A stretch of DNA of 64,000 nt from Cellulosimicrobium composti (GCF_009711085.1 NZ_WMKA01000002.1:50276-114275), one strand, 5' to 3'. Positions 17,998 through 27,228 are shown, counted from the stretch's first letter. Notes: generated from the letters alone by a model not told the origin. Translations and numbers: made by a program.

Positions 17998-19110
17998 ATG
18001 CAGACCGGGGCCGCCGCGGACGCCGGGCGCGCGCCGCGCCGGCGGTCCGCGGCGACGACGCGGCGTCGGTCCGCGGCGACGGCGCGGCGCCGGCTCGTCG
18101 TCGGCGTCCTGCTGCCGCTCGCCCTCGTCGCGTGCACGCCGGGCGACGACGCCTCCCCGGTCGCCCCCGCACCCGCGACGACGCGTTCGGACGAGGCGTC
18201 CGACGCGGGCCGGACCTCCGGCGCGGGTGACCCGTCCGGCGCGGGCGACGCGTCCGGCGCGCAGGACCCCGCGGAGGAGTCCGCGGGTGCCGCGGAGACG
18301 GTGGTCGTGCCGGTGGGGCCGGCGACCGTCGAGGTCGCCGTGCCCCCGCTCCCCCCGGGCGCACCGAGCGGGTCCGGCCCGGCGGCGGCGGTCACGGCCG
18401 GTGACGAGGGCGCGTCGGACGTCACGCTCGTCCTCGCCGACGGCCCGGCCCGGATCTCGGTCGAGGGCGGGTCGCTCGTCCGCCACGCCGACGGCACCCT
18501 CACCGTCCTGGACGACGCCGGCACCCCCGTCGCCGGCCTCGGCGCACCGCGCGTGATCGCTCCGCACGCGGTGGGCCCCGGCACGGGCGCGCCCGTCGCG
18601 TCCGGCACCGACGGTCCGGGCGGCGTGACGGACCGCGACGACGACGCGAGCGACGGGACGAACCGCGACGACGGCGCGGACGCCGGGGCGAACGGCGACG
18701 GCGGGCCGGAGGACGACCCGTCGGCGACGCCGAGCGTGCGCACCGCGCTCGTCGACGCGCGGCACGCGGAGGTGACGCTCGTGCCGACGGCGGGGACGCC
18801 GTCGGCGTGGGACGTCGTCGTGCCGCTGGGCACGCAGGCCCTGCGGAGCACCGGCTGGGGTGAGCGCGAGGGCGGCCGGTCGCTCGCCGTCGACCCGACC
18901 GCGTGGGCGCGGACCGCCGGGCAGGCGGGCCGGGAGCTCGTGTGGGCGCAGGTCGTGGCCGCCGAGCCGGAGGCCGACTCCCCGACGATGCGCGACCAGC
19001 TCGTGTGCCACGCCGTCGGCGCCCCGGGCAAGGCGACGTGGAACCTCGAGCCCTGGCGGCCCGACGTCGGGCTGCTCGACACGATGGCCGCGCGCTGCAA
19101 CCCGACCTGA
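17998..19110 (+). CDS. putative secreted lipoprotein
   Basis: A 370-residue protein. A long basic N-region with two copies of RRRSAAT is followed by a hydrophobic helix and the lipobox LVAC, giving a lipidated Cys at residue 46. The mature part begins with a Ser/Asp/Gly-rich linker and a second acidic linker near residues 205-240 (NRDDGADAG). Two beta-rich segments (about 100-190 and 245-345) look like exported domains, and there are two late Cys (VCHAVG and RCNP) that could pair. I do not recognise a family. The ATG is preferred by the signal sequence; there is no strong ribosome-binding site. Confidence 0.75.
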   Translation: MQTGAAADAGRAPRRRSAATTRRRSAATARRRLVVGVLLPLALVACTPGDDASPVAPAPATTRSDEASDAGRTSGAGDPSGAGDASGAQDPAEESAGAAETVVVPVGPATVEVAVPPLPPGAPSGSGPAAAVTAGDEGASDVTLVLADGPARISVEGGSLVRHADGTLTVLDDAGTPVAGLGAPRVIAPHAVGPGTGAPVASGTDGPGGVTDRDDDASDGTNRDDGADAGANGDGGPEDDPSATPSVRTALVDARHAEVTLVPTAGTPSAWDVVVPLGTQALRSTGWGEREGGRSLAVDPTAWARTAGQAGRELVWAQVVAAEPEADSPTMRDQLVCHAVGAPGKATWNLEPWRPDVGLLDTMAARCNPT

Positions 19111-19123
19111 CGACACCCCAAGC

Positions 19124-19185
19124 GGCCGAACACGAGGTTGCTGTCGTTCTGGAGCCCAGAACGACAGCAACCCCGTGTTCGACGG
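19124..19185. repeat. intergenic palindrome A
   Basis: The left arm reads GGCCGAACACGAGGTTG then CTGTCGTTCTGG; the right arm is its complement with two mismatched positions (A facing C, C facing A). It starts 13 bases after the lipoprotein stop. Its outer ends match palindromes B and E, while its inner stem differs. It probably ends transcription. Confidence 0.8.
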
Positions 19186-19218
19186 TGAGCAACGCCGTGG
19201 TCGGCGGGACGGCAACGG

Positions 19219-19260
19219 CCCGGGCCGCACGACGGCTGGTGGACGTCGTGCCGCCCGGGC
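19219..19260. terminator. second hairpin after the lipoprotein gene
   Basis: GCCCGGGC-C-GCACGAC pairs with GTCGTGC-C-GCCCGGGC around a loop of about ten bases, between palindrome A and the terminator of the acyl-CoA oxidase gene. Confidence 0.5.
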
Positions 19261-19310
19261 CTGACCTCGGCGGCGGTACCGCTCCGCCTGCTGCGCCGAG
19301 GACGTTCCGG

Positions 19311-19335
19311 GGCGGGGGCGGCAGCCGCCCCCGCC
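19311..19335. terminator. terminator of the acyl-CoA oxidase gene
   Basis: GGCGGGGGCGGC and GCCGCCCCCGCC are perfect inverted arms with a single A between them, 12 bases after the oxidase stop codon. Confidence 0.7.
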
Positions 19336-19347
19336 GGTCAGGACCGG

Positions 19348-21474
19348 TCAGCGTGCCTGCGGGCCACCCTTCGAGGCCTTGCGCAGGGACTTCTCGCTGC
19401 GCGGCTCGTCGCCGCTCGCGCGCAGGCGCCGGTAGTACTCGCGCGCCTCGTCCTGCCGCTCCTTCTCGATGCCCGTCGCGATCGTCGCCCGCAGGTGCTC
19501 GGGGCCGTAGCCCCACGCGTCGACGAGGTCCTGCGCGTGCGGGCGCAGACGGTCCACGAGCCGGTCGAGGTAGCTCGTCACGGTCCGGGCGCGCTGCGCC
19601 GACAGGCGCCCGTTGAGCAGGTACCACGCGAGGTGGCGCTCCACGAGGCTCAGGCCGAACAGGTCGCGCAGCGTGGTGAGCACCTCGCGCGTCCCCGCGT
19701 CCTCGACGGTCTCGAGCGCCTGCGTGAACGCCTCCCAGCGCAGCAGCTCGGCGTGCGCGCGGGCCGCCTCGACGAGCTCGACCTGGTGCGCGTTGAACAG
19801 GTTCGTCGCCGTCTCCGGGTCCGCCTTCTGCGCGGGCCGCAGCGCCTGCGCGACGTCCGCGACCATCGTCTCGACCCGGTCGGTGAGCAGCGCGCGCTGC
19901 GTCTCGGGGTCGCGCAGGTGACCGGCCGCACGGCGCGGGTCGCCGACGTCCGCGAGCGCCTGCGCGGCGCGCTTGAGCGGCGTGCGGTGCAGCGCCATGT
20001 CGCCCGCGCGCTCGACGACGACGCGCGCCATCTGGCCGGGCGTGATGCCCTTGAACTGCTTGCCGTAGTCGGCGAGGAGGCGCTTCGCGACGAGCTGGAG
20101 CAGCACCGTGTTGTCGCCCTCGAACGTCGCGTACACGTCGAGGTCCGCGCGCAGGCTCGTGATGCGGTTGGTCGTGAGGAAGCCCGCGCCGCCGCACGCC
20201 TCGCGCGTCTCCTGGAGCACGTCGAGCGCGAACCGCGTGCTCGTCGCCTTGAGCGCGGCGGCCGTCGTCTCGAGGTCCTCGCGCTGCTCGGGCGTGTCCT
20301 CCTCGCCGGAGAACACGGAGTGGAACAGGTCGAGCAGGCGGTCGTGCGCGAAGTGCGCGGCGTACGTCTCGGCGACGGGGACGATGAGGCGGCGCTTGTG
20401 GGTGCCGTAGTCGAGGAGGACGACCTCCTCCGTCGGCGTCGCCCCGGTGAACTGGCGGCGCTCGTTGGCGTACCGGACGGCGATCGCGAGGCCGAGCTTC
20501 GCGGCCGTGACGGCGGCGCCGTCGAGCGAGACGCGGCCCTGCACGAGCGAGCCGAGCATCGTGAAGAACCGGCGGCCCGGGCTCTCGATCGGGCTCGAGT
20601 AGGTGCCGTCGGGGGCGACCGAGCCGTAGCGGGCGAGCAGGTCGGTGCGCGGGACCCGCACGTGGTCGAAGTGCAGGCGGCCGTTGTCGATGCCGTTGAG
20701 CCCGCCCTTCTGGCCGTCGTCCTCGCCGCCGACGCCGGGCAGGAACGGCAGGCGGCCGAGCTCGTCGCGCTCGCCGTTCGTGTCACGGATCGGCACGTAG
20801 AACGCGTGCACGCCGTGGTTGACGTTCTTGGTGATGAGCTGCGCGAACACGACCGCGGCGACGCCGTGCACGCCGGCGTTGCCGAGGTAGTCCTTCCACG
20901 CCCCGCGGAACGGGGTGTGGATGACGAACTCCTCGGTCTCCGGGTCGTAGGTCGCGGTCGTCGCGATGCTCGCGACGTCGGAGCCGTGCCCGATCTCCGT
21001 CATGGCGAACGCGCCGGGGACCGAGAGGTCCATGGCGCCGGGCAGGAGGCGGTCCTGCTGCTCGGGCGTGCCCAGGTGAAGGATCGCCGCGCTGAACAGC
21101 CCCCACTGGACGCCGGCCTTGATCTGCAGCGACGGGTCCGCGGCGACGAGCTCCTCGAACCCGGCGAGGTTGCCGCCCGGGTCGTTCGCGCCGCCGAGGT
21201 GCTCGGGGAACGCCCGCCACACCTGGCCCTTGCCGACGAGCAGGCGCATCTGCTCGAGCACGCGCTCGCGGTGCTCGCGCATGCTCAGCCCCTCGATGCG
21301 CTGGAACGCCTCCTCGCCGGCGGTCGCGCGGGCGCTCGCGCGCAGGTCGGCCCAGCGGCCGAGGAGGAGCGTCGACAGGGACTCGACGTCGACGCGGGCC
21401 TCGGACGTCGACGCCGCGTCGCCGGCGCTCGTCGAGCGCTGCGCGAGGGCGGGACGATCGGACGTGGCGGTCAT
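19348..21474 (-). CDS. acyl-CoA oxidase/dehydrogenase family protein
   Basis: A 708-residue flavoprotein, longer than ordinary acyl-CoA dehydrogenases (about 380) and close to acyl-CoA oxidases and FadE5-type enzymes. FAMTEIGHGSDVASI near residue 160 contacts FAD and substrate, GVHAFYVPIRD follows, and the central helical domain has RRFFTMLGSLVQGRVSLDG. A C-terminal helical domain begins near residue 520 (EACGGAGFLTTNRI precedes it). It introduces the 2,3-double bond in fatty acyl-CoA. Its ATG overlaps the tetR stop as ATGA and AAGGAG lies upstream. The divergent thiolase, reductase and hydratase supply the remaining beta-oxidation steps. Confidence 0.92.
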   Translation of the reverse strand: MTATSDRPALAQRSTSAGDAASTSEARVDVESLSTLLLGRWADLRASARATAGEEAFQRIEGLSMREHRERVLEQMRLLVGKGQVWRAFPEHLGGANDPGGNLAGFEELVAADPSLQIKAGVQWGLFSAAILHLGTPEQQDRLLPGAMDLSVPGAFAMTEIGHGSDVASIATTATYDPETEEFVIHTPFRGAWKDYLGNAGVHGVAAVVFAQLITKNVNHGVHAFYVPIRDTNGERDELGRLPFLPGVGGEDDGQKGGLNGIDNGRLHFDHVRVPRTDLLARYGSVAPDGTYSSPIESPGRRFFTMLGSLVQGRVSLDGAAVTAAKLGLAIAVRYANERRQFTGATPTEEVVLLDYGTHKRRLIVPVAETYAAHFAHDRLLDLFHSVFSGEEDTPEQREDLETTAAALKATSTRFALDVLQETREACGGAGFLTTNRITSLRADLDVYATFEGDNTVLLQLVAKRLLADYGKQFKGITPGQMARVVVERAGDMALHRTPLKRAAQALADVGDPRRAAGHLRDPETQRALLTDRVETMVADVAQALRPAQKADPETATNLFNAHQVELVEAARAHAELLRWEAFTQALETVEDAGTREVLTTLRDLFGLSLVERHLAWYLLNGRLSAQRARTVTSYLDRLVDRLRPHAQDLVDAWGYGPEHLRATIATGIEKERQDEAREYYRRLRASGDEPRSEKSLRKASKGGPQAR

Positions 21475-22319
21475 GAGGTCTCCTTGAGGTCTGAGGTGGC
21501 GGCCCGGTGCAGCGGGCGGTCGAGGTCGGGTCGGGCGGCGTCGCGGCGCGCCCCGGTCGGCGCGCGGCGGTCGTCGGGGGTGCGGGCGGCCGGGCTGTGG
21601 GAGAGGACGCCGACGGGCCCGGCCCACAGCCAGGCGGCGACGCGCTCGGTGAGCTGCTCGCGGTCGGGCACGTCGGGGCGGTCGCGGTGGGCGAGCCACC
21701 ACTCCCCGGCGCCCCGCACGAAGCCGACCGCGCCCGCCGCCCATGCCGCGGCGTCCGCGGCCGAGACGTCGGTGACGCGCGCGAACGGCTCGGCGACGAG
21801 CTCGATCACCGAGTCGAGGAACGCGGCGAGGGGCGCCCGGTTCGCAGCCGCGCCGTTCGTCGCGGGCCCGCTCGCGGCGAGCTGGGCGGCGGGCTCCTCC
21901 GTCCCGGCCACGGCGCTCGTGCGCGTGACGAAGTAGTAGACGTTGGGCGAGCTCTCGATCATCTCGAGGTACACGCCCACCATGGCGCGCAGCGCGCGCT
22001 TCGGTGTCTCGGCCGCCTCCGCGGCCTGGGTCAGCGCGTCGTGCATCTGGCCCACGACGGCGGCGCCCAGCGCGACCTGCAGGCCCGTCTTGTCGTCGAA
22101 GTAGCGGTAGATGATCGACTTCGACGTCCCCGACGCCGCCGCGATCTCGTCCATGGAGACCCCGGGGCCTCCCCGGTGCACGGCCTTGCTCGCTGCCCGG
22201 ATGAGCTCGGCGCGGCGCGCCGCCCGGTGCTCGTCCCAGCGGGTCGACCGGCCGTCCACCGCTGCGCCCGGTTGCACCCGCCCTCGGGTGACCGGTCGCG
22301 CGTCGGCACCTGCGTTCAC
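21471..22319 (-). CDS. TetR family regulator of the fatty-acid module
   Basis: A 282-residue TetR protein. The helix-turn-helix is at residues about 30-80 (AASKAVHRGGPGVSMDEIAA, then TSKSIIYRYFDDKTGL). The C-terminal half is long and helical, resembling regulators that bind acyl-CoA. The GTG start has GGAGG five bases upstream. It is the first gene of an operon with the acyl-CoA oxidase (ATGA overlap) and divergent from the thiolase operon. It is therefore the natural repressor of both, with a fatty acyl-CoA as probable inducer. Confidence 0.88.
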   Translation of the reverse strand: MNAGADARPVTRGRVQPGAAVDGRSTRWDEHRAARRAELIRAASKAVHRGGPGVSMDEIAAASGTSKSIIYRYFDDKTGLQVALGAAVVGQMHDALTQAAEAAETPKRALRAMVGVYLEMIESSPNVYYFVTRTSAVAGTEEPAAQLAASGPATNGAAANRAPLAAFLDSVIELVAEPFARVTDVSAADAAAWAAGAVGFVRGAGEWWLAHRDRPDVPDREQLTERVAAWLWAGPVGVLSHSPAARTPDDRRAPTGARRDAARPDLDRPLHRAATSDLKETS

Positions 22320-22350
22320 GTCGTCCTCCGTCTGCGCCCGACCTCGATGT

Positions 22351-22372
22351 CGTCGGTACCGCGTCGGTACCG
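22351..22372. promoter_or_regulatory. direct repeat in the tetR/thiolase intergenic region
   Basis: Two exact tandem copies of the 11-mer CGTCGGTACCG lie 31 bases before the tetR start. Each has an inner CGGTACCG palindrome, so this may be a second operator. Confidence 0.45.
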
Positions 22373-22417
22373 CGCCGGGGCAGGGCGACGCCCTGTGACC
22401 CGACTCACGAAACTGAG

Positions 22418-22437
22418 AGTATCAGGTACTGTTGGTA
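22418..22437. promoter_or_regulatory. candidate TetR operator before thiolase operon
   Basis: AGTATCAGGTACT (22418-22430) has AGTA/TACT arms and overlaps TACTGTTGGTA (22427-22437). It lies about 100 bases upstream of the thiolase start in an A+T-rich island, where the divergent promoters should be. Confidence 0.5.
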
Positions 22438-22539
22438 TTGGACACCAGCCGGCCCCCTCCCCTCGTCTCCGCGCGCCTCGCGCCGAGCCGCCGGGCCGGA
22501 CGACGCAGCGCAGCGAGCACGGACAGGAAGTGAGGCACA

Positions 22540-23940
22540 GTGGCCAACCGCACCAGCCCCCGCCGGAACCCCGAGCAGGCCCCCGAGACCGAGGCACCAG
22601 CCTCGAGCGCCGCGACCGGCGCCCCGCGCGACGCCTGGGTGGTGGGCGGGAACCGGATCCCGTTCGCCCGCGCCGGGAAGAAGTACTCGTCCGCGAGCAA
22701 CCAGGAGATGTTCACCGCCGCGCTCGAAGGTCTCGTGGCCCGCTTCGGCCTCCAGGGCGAGCGGCTCGGCGAGGTCGTCGGCGGCGCGGTGCTCAAGCAC
22801 TCGCGCGACTTCAACCTCGTGCGCGAGTCCGTCCTCGGCTCGTCGCTCTCGCCGCAGACCCCCGCGTACGACCTCCAGCAGGCGTGCGCGACGGGCCTCG
22901 AGGCGACGATCGCCGTCGCGAACAAGATCCGCCTCGGCCAGGTCGAGTCGGGCGTCGCGGGCGGCTCCGACACCGTGTCCGACGCGCCGATCGCCGTGAG
23001 CGAGGGCCTGCGCCGCGCGCTGCTCGAGGCGAGCCACGCCAAGACGCTCGGCCAGCGGGTCAAGGCGTTCGCGAAGGTCCGCCCCGCCGACCTCGCGCCG
23101 CTCACGCCCGCCACGGACGAGCCGCGCACCGGCCTGTCCATGGGCGAGCACCAGGCGATCACGACCGCGCGCTGGGACATCTCGCGCGAGGCGCAGGACG
23201 AGATCGCGCTCGCGAGCCACGAGCACCTCGCGGCCGCATGGGACGCCGGGTTCTTCGACGACCTCGTCACCCCGTTCCGCGGCCTCGTGCGCGACGACAA
23301 CCTGCGCACCGACTCCTCGATGGAGAAGCTCGCCGCGCTCAAGCCCGTGTACGGCAAGCGCCTCGACGGCGTGACCCCGACCATGACGGCCGGCAACTCG
23401 ACGCCCCTCACCGACGGCGCCTCGACGGTGCTGCTCGCGTCGGCCGACTGGGCACGCGAGCGCGACCTCCCGCTGCTCGCGCGCGTCGTCGACGCCGAGA
23501 CCGCGGCGGTCGACTTCGTGCACGGCCACGAGGGCCTGCTCATGGCCCCCGCGCACGCCGTCCCGCGCCTGCTCGCGCGCAACGGGCTCGCGCTCGGCGA
23601 CTTCGACTTCTACGAGATCCACGAGGCGTTCGCGTCGACCGTCCTCACGACCCTCAAGGCCTGGGAGGACGACGAGTACTGCCGCACCGAGCTCGGGCTC
23701 GACGGCCCCCTCGGCTCGATCGACCGCACGCGGCTCAACGTCAACGGGTCGTCCCTCGCGGCGGGCCACCCGTTCGCCGCGACCGGCGGGCGCATCGTCG
23801 CGACGGCGGCCAAGCTCCTCGCGCAGCGGACCGCCGAGACCGGCGCGCCGGCGCGCGCGCTGATCTCGGTGTGCGCGGCGGGGGGCCTCGGCGTCGCCAC
23901 GATCCTCGAGTCGGTCCCCGCCACCGACGCCACCGCCTGA
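22540..23940 (+). CDS. acetyl-CoA C-acyltransferase (thiolase, FadA/FadI-like)
   Basis: A 466-residue thiolase for the last, chain-shortening step of beta-oxidation. The nucleophilic Cys is in QQACATGLEA near residue 115, the catalytic His in HEAFAST near 362 and GHPFAATGGR near 408, and the second Cys in CAAGGLG near 445. The GTG start follows AGGAAGTGAGG. It is first in an operon with a FabG-like reductase (28 bases away) and a MaoC hydratase. This is the thiolase of the module that in mycobacteria includes fadA2. Confidence 0.95.
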   Translation: MANRTSPRRNPEQAPETEAPASSAATGAPRDAWVVGGNRIPFARAGKKYSSASNQEMFTAALEGLVARFGLQGERLGEVVGGAVLKHSRDFNLVRESVLGSSLSPQTPAYDLQQACATGLEATIAVANKIRLGQVESGVAGGSDTVSDAPIAVSEGLRRALLEASHAKTLGQRVKAFAKVRPADLAPLTPATDEPRTGLSMGEHQAITTARWDISREAQDEIALASHEHLAAAWDAGFFDDLVTPFRGLVRDDNLRTDSSMEKLAALKPVYGKRLDGVTPTMTAGNSTPLTDGASTVLLASADWARERDLPLLARVVDAETAAVDFVHGHEGLLMAPAHAVPRLLARNGLALGDFDFYEIHEAFASTVLTTLKAWEDDEYCRTELGLDGPLGSIDRTRLNVNGSSLAAGHPFAATGGRIVATAAKLLAQRTAETGAPARALISVCAAGGLGVATILESVPATDATA

Positions 23941-23968
23941 CGGCCCCGACGACCCGAGAGGAACCACC

Positions 23969-25330
23969 GTGACCGACTCCTACGTCCAGGCCGTCAACTC
24001 CGGCTTCACGAAGACGCTCGCGAAGAAGCTCGGCCTGCCCCGCCCGGCCGTGCTGCGCCGCTACCGCGCGGGCGACCCGCTCACCGTCGGGCCCGTGCTC
24101 GTCCTCGGCGGCACCCCCGGCGTCCGCGACGACGCCGACCGCGTCGCCGAGGCCCTGCTCGGCTGGGACCTCGACGTACGTCAGACCCCCGACGACACGA
24201 CGCGCTGGGGGGCGGTCGTCGTCGTGCTCAGCGGCATCGAGCGCCCCGAGGACGCGTCCGCGCCCGTCATGGCGCTCTCCGCGACGCTGCGCCGCCTCGC
24301 GCCGAACGGGCGCGTCGTGACGATCTCGCGCGCCCCCGCCGGCACCGACTCCCCCGAGCTCGCCGCCGCCCGCGAGGGCGTCGACGGGTTCCTGCGGTCC
24401 GTCGCCAAGGAGCTGCGCTACGGCGCGACCGGCAACGGCGTCCAGGTGACCGACGACGCCCCGGTCGACAGCCCGAGCGTCCTCGCGACCCTCCGCTTCT
24501 TCCTGTCCGCGAGGTCCGCGTTCGTCGACGGCCAGCTCCTGCGCGTCGGGGCGTCCGACGCCGACCCCGCCGTGGACGTCGACCTGCCGCTCGCCGGGAA
24601 GGTCGCCGTCGTCACGGGCGCGGCGCGCGGCATCGGGGCGCAGGTCGCGCGCACGCTCGCGCGCGACGGCGCGAAGGTCGTCGTGGTCGACGTGCCCGGG
24701 GCGGGCGAGGCGCTCGCCGCGGTCGCGAACGAGATCAGGGGCACGGCGCTGCAGCTCGACGTGACCGCCGACGACGCGGGCGCCCGCATCCTCGAGCACG
24801 CCCGCGCCCGGCACGGCGGCCTCGACGTCCTCGTGCACAACGCGGGGATCCTGCGCGACAAGCTGCTCGCGAACATGTCCCCGGACAAGTGGGACGCGGT
24901 GATCGCGGTGAACCTCGCCGCGCAGCTGCGGATCACGGAGTACCTGCTGGGCGCGAACGGGTTCTCCTCGGAGCCGCGCATCGTGTCGCTCGCGTCGACG
25001 AGCGGCATCGCGGGCAACCGCGGGCAGGCGAACTACGCGTTCTCGAAGGCCGGCGTCATCGGGCACACGCGGGCGTTCGCGCGTCTGCTCGCGGCGCCGG
25101 GCGGTCCGGGCGGCACGGCGAACGCCGTCGCGCCGGGCTTCATCGAGACGGACATGACGGCGTCGATCCCGTTCGTGCAGCGCGAGGTCGCGCGCCGCGT
25201 GGCGTCGCTCCAGCAGGGCGGCCAGCCCGTGGACGTCGCCGAGGCGATCGCGTTCCTCGCGTCGCCCGCGGCCGCGGGCGTCAACGGCCAGGTGCTGCGC
25301 GTGTGCGGGCAGAACGTGGTGGGCCGGTGA
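23969..25330 (+). CDS. 3-oxoacyl-(acyl carrier protein/CoA) reductase, FabG4-like long form
   Basis: A 453-residue short-chain dehydrogenase of the high-molecular-weight FabG type. Residues about 1-200 form an N-terminal Rossmann-like domain without a catalytic site. The C-terminal SDR domain has VVTGAARGIGAQ near residue 214, HNAGI near 290, and the catalytic Ser, Tyr and Lys in ASTSGIAGN and ANYAFSKAG near 340-360. In beta-oxidation it would act on 3-hydroxyacyl-CoA. The GTG follows GAGAGGAA. The stop overlaps the next start as GTGA. Confidence 0.93.
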   Translation: MTDSYVQAVNSGFTKTLAKKLGLPRPAVLRRYRAGDPLTVGPVLVLGGTPGVRDDADRVAEALLGWDLDVRQTPDDTTRWGAVVVVLSGIERPEDASAPVMALSATLRRLAPNGRVVTISRAPAGTDSPELAAAREGVDGFLRSVAKELRYGATGNGVQVTDDAPVDSPSVLATLRFFLSARSAFVDGQLLRVGASDADPAVDVDLPLAGKVAVVTGAARGIGAQVARTLARDGAKVVVVDVPGAGEALAAVANEIRGTALQLDVTADDAGARILEHARARHGGLDVLVHNAGILRDKLLANMSPDKWDAVIAVNLAAQLRITEYLLGANGFSSEPRIVSLASTSGIAGNRGQANYAFSKAGVIGHTRAFARLLAAPGGPGGTANAVAPGFIETDMTASIPFVQREVARRVASLQQGGQPVDVAEAIAFLASPAAAGVNGQVLRVCGQNVVGR

Positions 25331-26415
25331 CGGGGCCCGACGCCGCGCGTCCGGCGGACCGCGCCCCCGCGCGCGTCGAGACGCTGCCCGCGGTCCCGGG
25401 GCTCGGCGGCCTGTACGTGCGGGGCGTCGCGGCGTCGGGCCGGCTCGCGGCGGCCCACCGCCTGCCGGGCGCGACGCCGCGGCGCGACCTCGCGCTGCCC
25501 GACGTCACCTACCGCGTCGCGGGCGTGCCCACGGGAGACGACGCCGCGCCGGGTCACGTCGGGAGCGCGGAGCACCTCGCGCGGTACGCCCGTCTCGTGG
25601 GCGAGGCGCCGTCGGACGTGCTGCCCGCCGGGTACCTGCACGTCCTCGGGTTCCCGCTCGCGACCGCGGTCATGGTCCGCCCGGACTTCCCCCTGCCGTT
25701 GCTGGGCATGGTGCACCTCGCGAACTCGGCGTCCGCGCTGCGGCCCGTGCGCCTCGGCGACGCGCTGGAGGTGCGGGCGTGGGCCCAGGGTGTGCGGCCG
25801 CACCGCCGGGGGGCCCAGGTCGACCTCGTCACGGAGGTCTCGGTCGAGCGCACGGACGCCGAGCGCGCCGCCGGGAGCGGCCTCGCGGCGACGACGCTCG
25901 CGTACCGGGGCGTGTCCACGTACCTCGCGAAGGGCGTCACCCTGCCGGGCGACGCGACGCCCGACGACGGCGAGACGGCGCCGGCGCCGTTCTCGCCCCC
26001 GCTCCCGACGGCCCGCTGGTCGCTCGGCGCGGGGACGGGCCGCGCGTACGCGGCGGTCTCCGGCGACCGGAACCCCATCCACACGTCCGCCCTCGGCGCC
26101 AAGGCGTTCGGGTTCCCGCGCGCGATCGCGCACGGCATGTACACGGCCGCCCGGGCGCTCGCCGAGACGGGCCCGCGGCGCGGCGACACGTACGACTGGA
26201 CGGTGACGTTCGCCAAGCCCGTGCTCCTGCCGAGCACGGTCGACGTCGCGCTGCGCCCCGCGGCCGAGGTCCCCGCCGCGGCGCGTGACGCCGTCGCGCA
26301 GGTCGCGACCGCCGTGCCCGACGGCGCGGGCGACCCGGGCGCCGGGCTCGTCTACCAGGCGTGGGACGGCAAGGGTCGGCTCCACCTCACGGGCCGCGTG
26401 ACGCCGCGCCCCTGA
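25327..26415 (+). CDS. MaoC family enoyl-CoA hydratase/dehydratase (HtdX-like)
   Basis: A 362-residue double-hotdog hydratase. The C-terminal hotdog has the MaoC active-site pattern YAAVSGDRNPIH with Asp and His near residues 243-250, then GFPRAIAHGMYTAA. The N-terminal hotdog is degenerate. It would hydrate 2-enoyl-CoA, completing the cycle with the oxidase, reductase and thiolase beside it. The GTG start overlaps the reductase stop. The gene order thiolase-FabG4-MaoC with a nearby long acyl-CoA dehydrogenase parallels Rv0241c-Rv0244c. Confidence 0.9.
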   Translation: MTGPDAARPADRAPARVETLPAVPGLGGLYVRGVAASGRLAAAHRLPGATPRRDLALPDVTYRVAGVPTGDDAAPGHVGSAEHLARYARLVGEAPSDVLPAGYLHVLGFPLATAVMVRPDFPLPLLGMVHLANSASALRPVRLGDALEVRAWAQGVRPHRRGAQVDLVTEVSVERTDAERAAGSGLAATTLAYRGVSTYLAKGVTLPGDATPDDGETAPAPFSPPLPTARWSLGAGTGRAYAAVSGDRNPIHTSALGAKAFGFPRAIAHGMYTAARALAETGPRRGDTYDWTVTFAKPVLLPSTVDVALRPAAEVPAAARDAVAQVATAVPDGAGDPGAGLVYQAWDGKGRLHLTGRVTPRP

Positions 26416-26431
26416 CCGCCCGCCCCGCCCC

Positions 26432-26495
26432 GGGCCGAACACGGGGTTGGTGTCGTCTTCGTCGGGACAACGACACCAACCCCGTGCTCGCGGCC
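26432..26495. repeat. intergenic palindrome B
   Basis: GGCCGAACACGGGG then TTGGTGTCGT pairs with ACGACACCAACCCC then GTGCTCGCGGCC. It starts 17 bases after the hydratase stop, between convergent genes. Ends match palindromes A and E, and the stem differs. Confidence 0.8.
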
Positions 26496-26525
26496 GTGCA
26501 GGCTCGTTCTCGGCGCGCGGCCCCT

Positions 26526-27137
26526 TCAGGCGGGGCGGGCGAGGCGGGCGAGCAGTCCGTCGCGGACGGCGGGCCACTCGTCGACGAGGACGGAGAAGTA
26601 GGCGGTGTCCTGACGCGACCCGTCGGGGGCGACGCGGTGGCTGCGGAGCACACCCTCGGGCACTGCGCCCAGGCGCCGGATCGCGGCGACGGACCGGGAG
26701 TTCCGCGCGTCCGCCCGGAGCGCGACGCGCGCCACGCCCAGGTCCTCGAACGCGTGCCGCAGCAGGAGGTACTTGCACGCCGGGTTCGTCGTGCCGCCCC
26801 ACCACTCGCGCGCGTAGAACGTCGAGCCGAGCTCGACGCGGCCCTGCGACGGCACCCACTCGTAGAGGGACGTCGACCCGCGGACCGCCGGGACGTCGTC
26901 GGGCAGCGCTCCGGTCGCCCCGGCCCCGTCCACCCCGACGACGGCGAACGCGAGCCGACCGGGCGCGGCGACGGCGTCGCGGACGTACGCGGTCATCGCC
27001 TCCGTGCCGCGGGGCACGGCGCTCGCCATGCCGGCCCAGAGGCCGTCGTCGACGATCGCGCCGAGCGCCGCGGCGTGCCGTTCGGCGAGCGGTTCGAGGC
27101 GGACGCCGAAGCCTTCGAGGGTGGTGTCGTGCTGCAC
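26526..27137 (-). CDS. GNAT family N-acetyltransferase (RimJ/RimL-like)
   Basis: A 203-residue acetyltransferase. It shows the RimJ/RimL pattern: FGVRLEPLAERHA at the N-terminus, STFYAREWWGGTTNPACKYLLLRHAFEDLG (acetyl-CoA region) and RADARNSRSVAAIRRLGAVPEGVLR. The target amine is unknown. The GTG at 27137 is chosen because the paralogue at 27.5-28.1 kb also begins V-x-H-D; upstream in-frame starts exist. It is paralogous to that gene, with csbD between them. Confidence 0.85.
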   Translation of the reverse strand: MQHDTTLEGFGVRLEPLAERHAAALGAIVDDGLWAGMASAVPRGTEAMTAYVRDAVAAPGRLAFAVVGVDGAGATGALPDDVPAVRGSTSLYEWVPSQGRVELGSTFYAREWWGGTTNPACKYLLLRHAFEDLGVARVALRADARNSRSVAAIRRLGAVPEGVLRSHRVAPDGSRQDTAYFSVLVDEWPAVRDGLLARLARPA

Positions 27138-27228
27138 CCGCACATCCCACCACACGCGTTGCTGCCGACGGCGTGCGAGCGGGCGGACCCCTGCCTACGG
27201 TCGGGCGGTACCGACGAGAGGAGCACCC

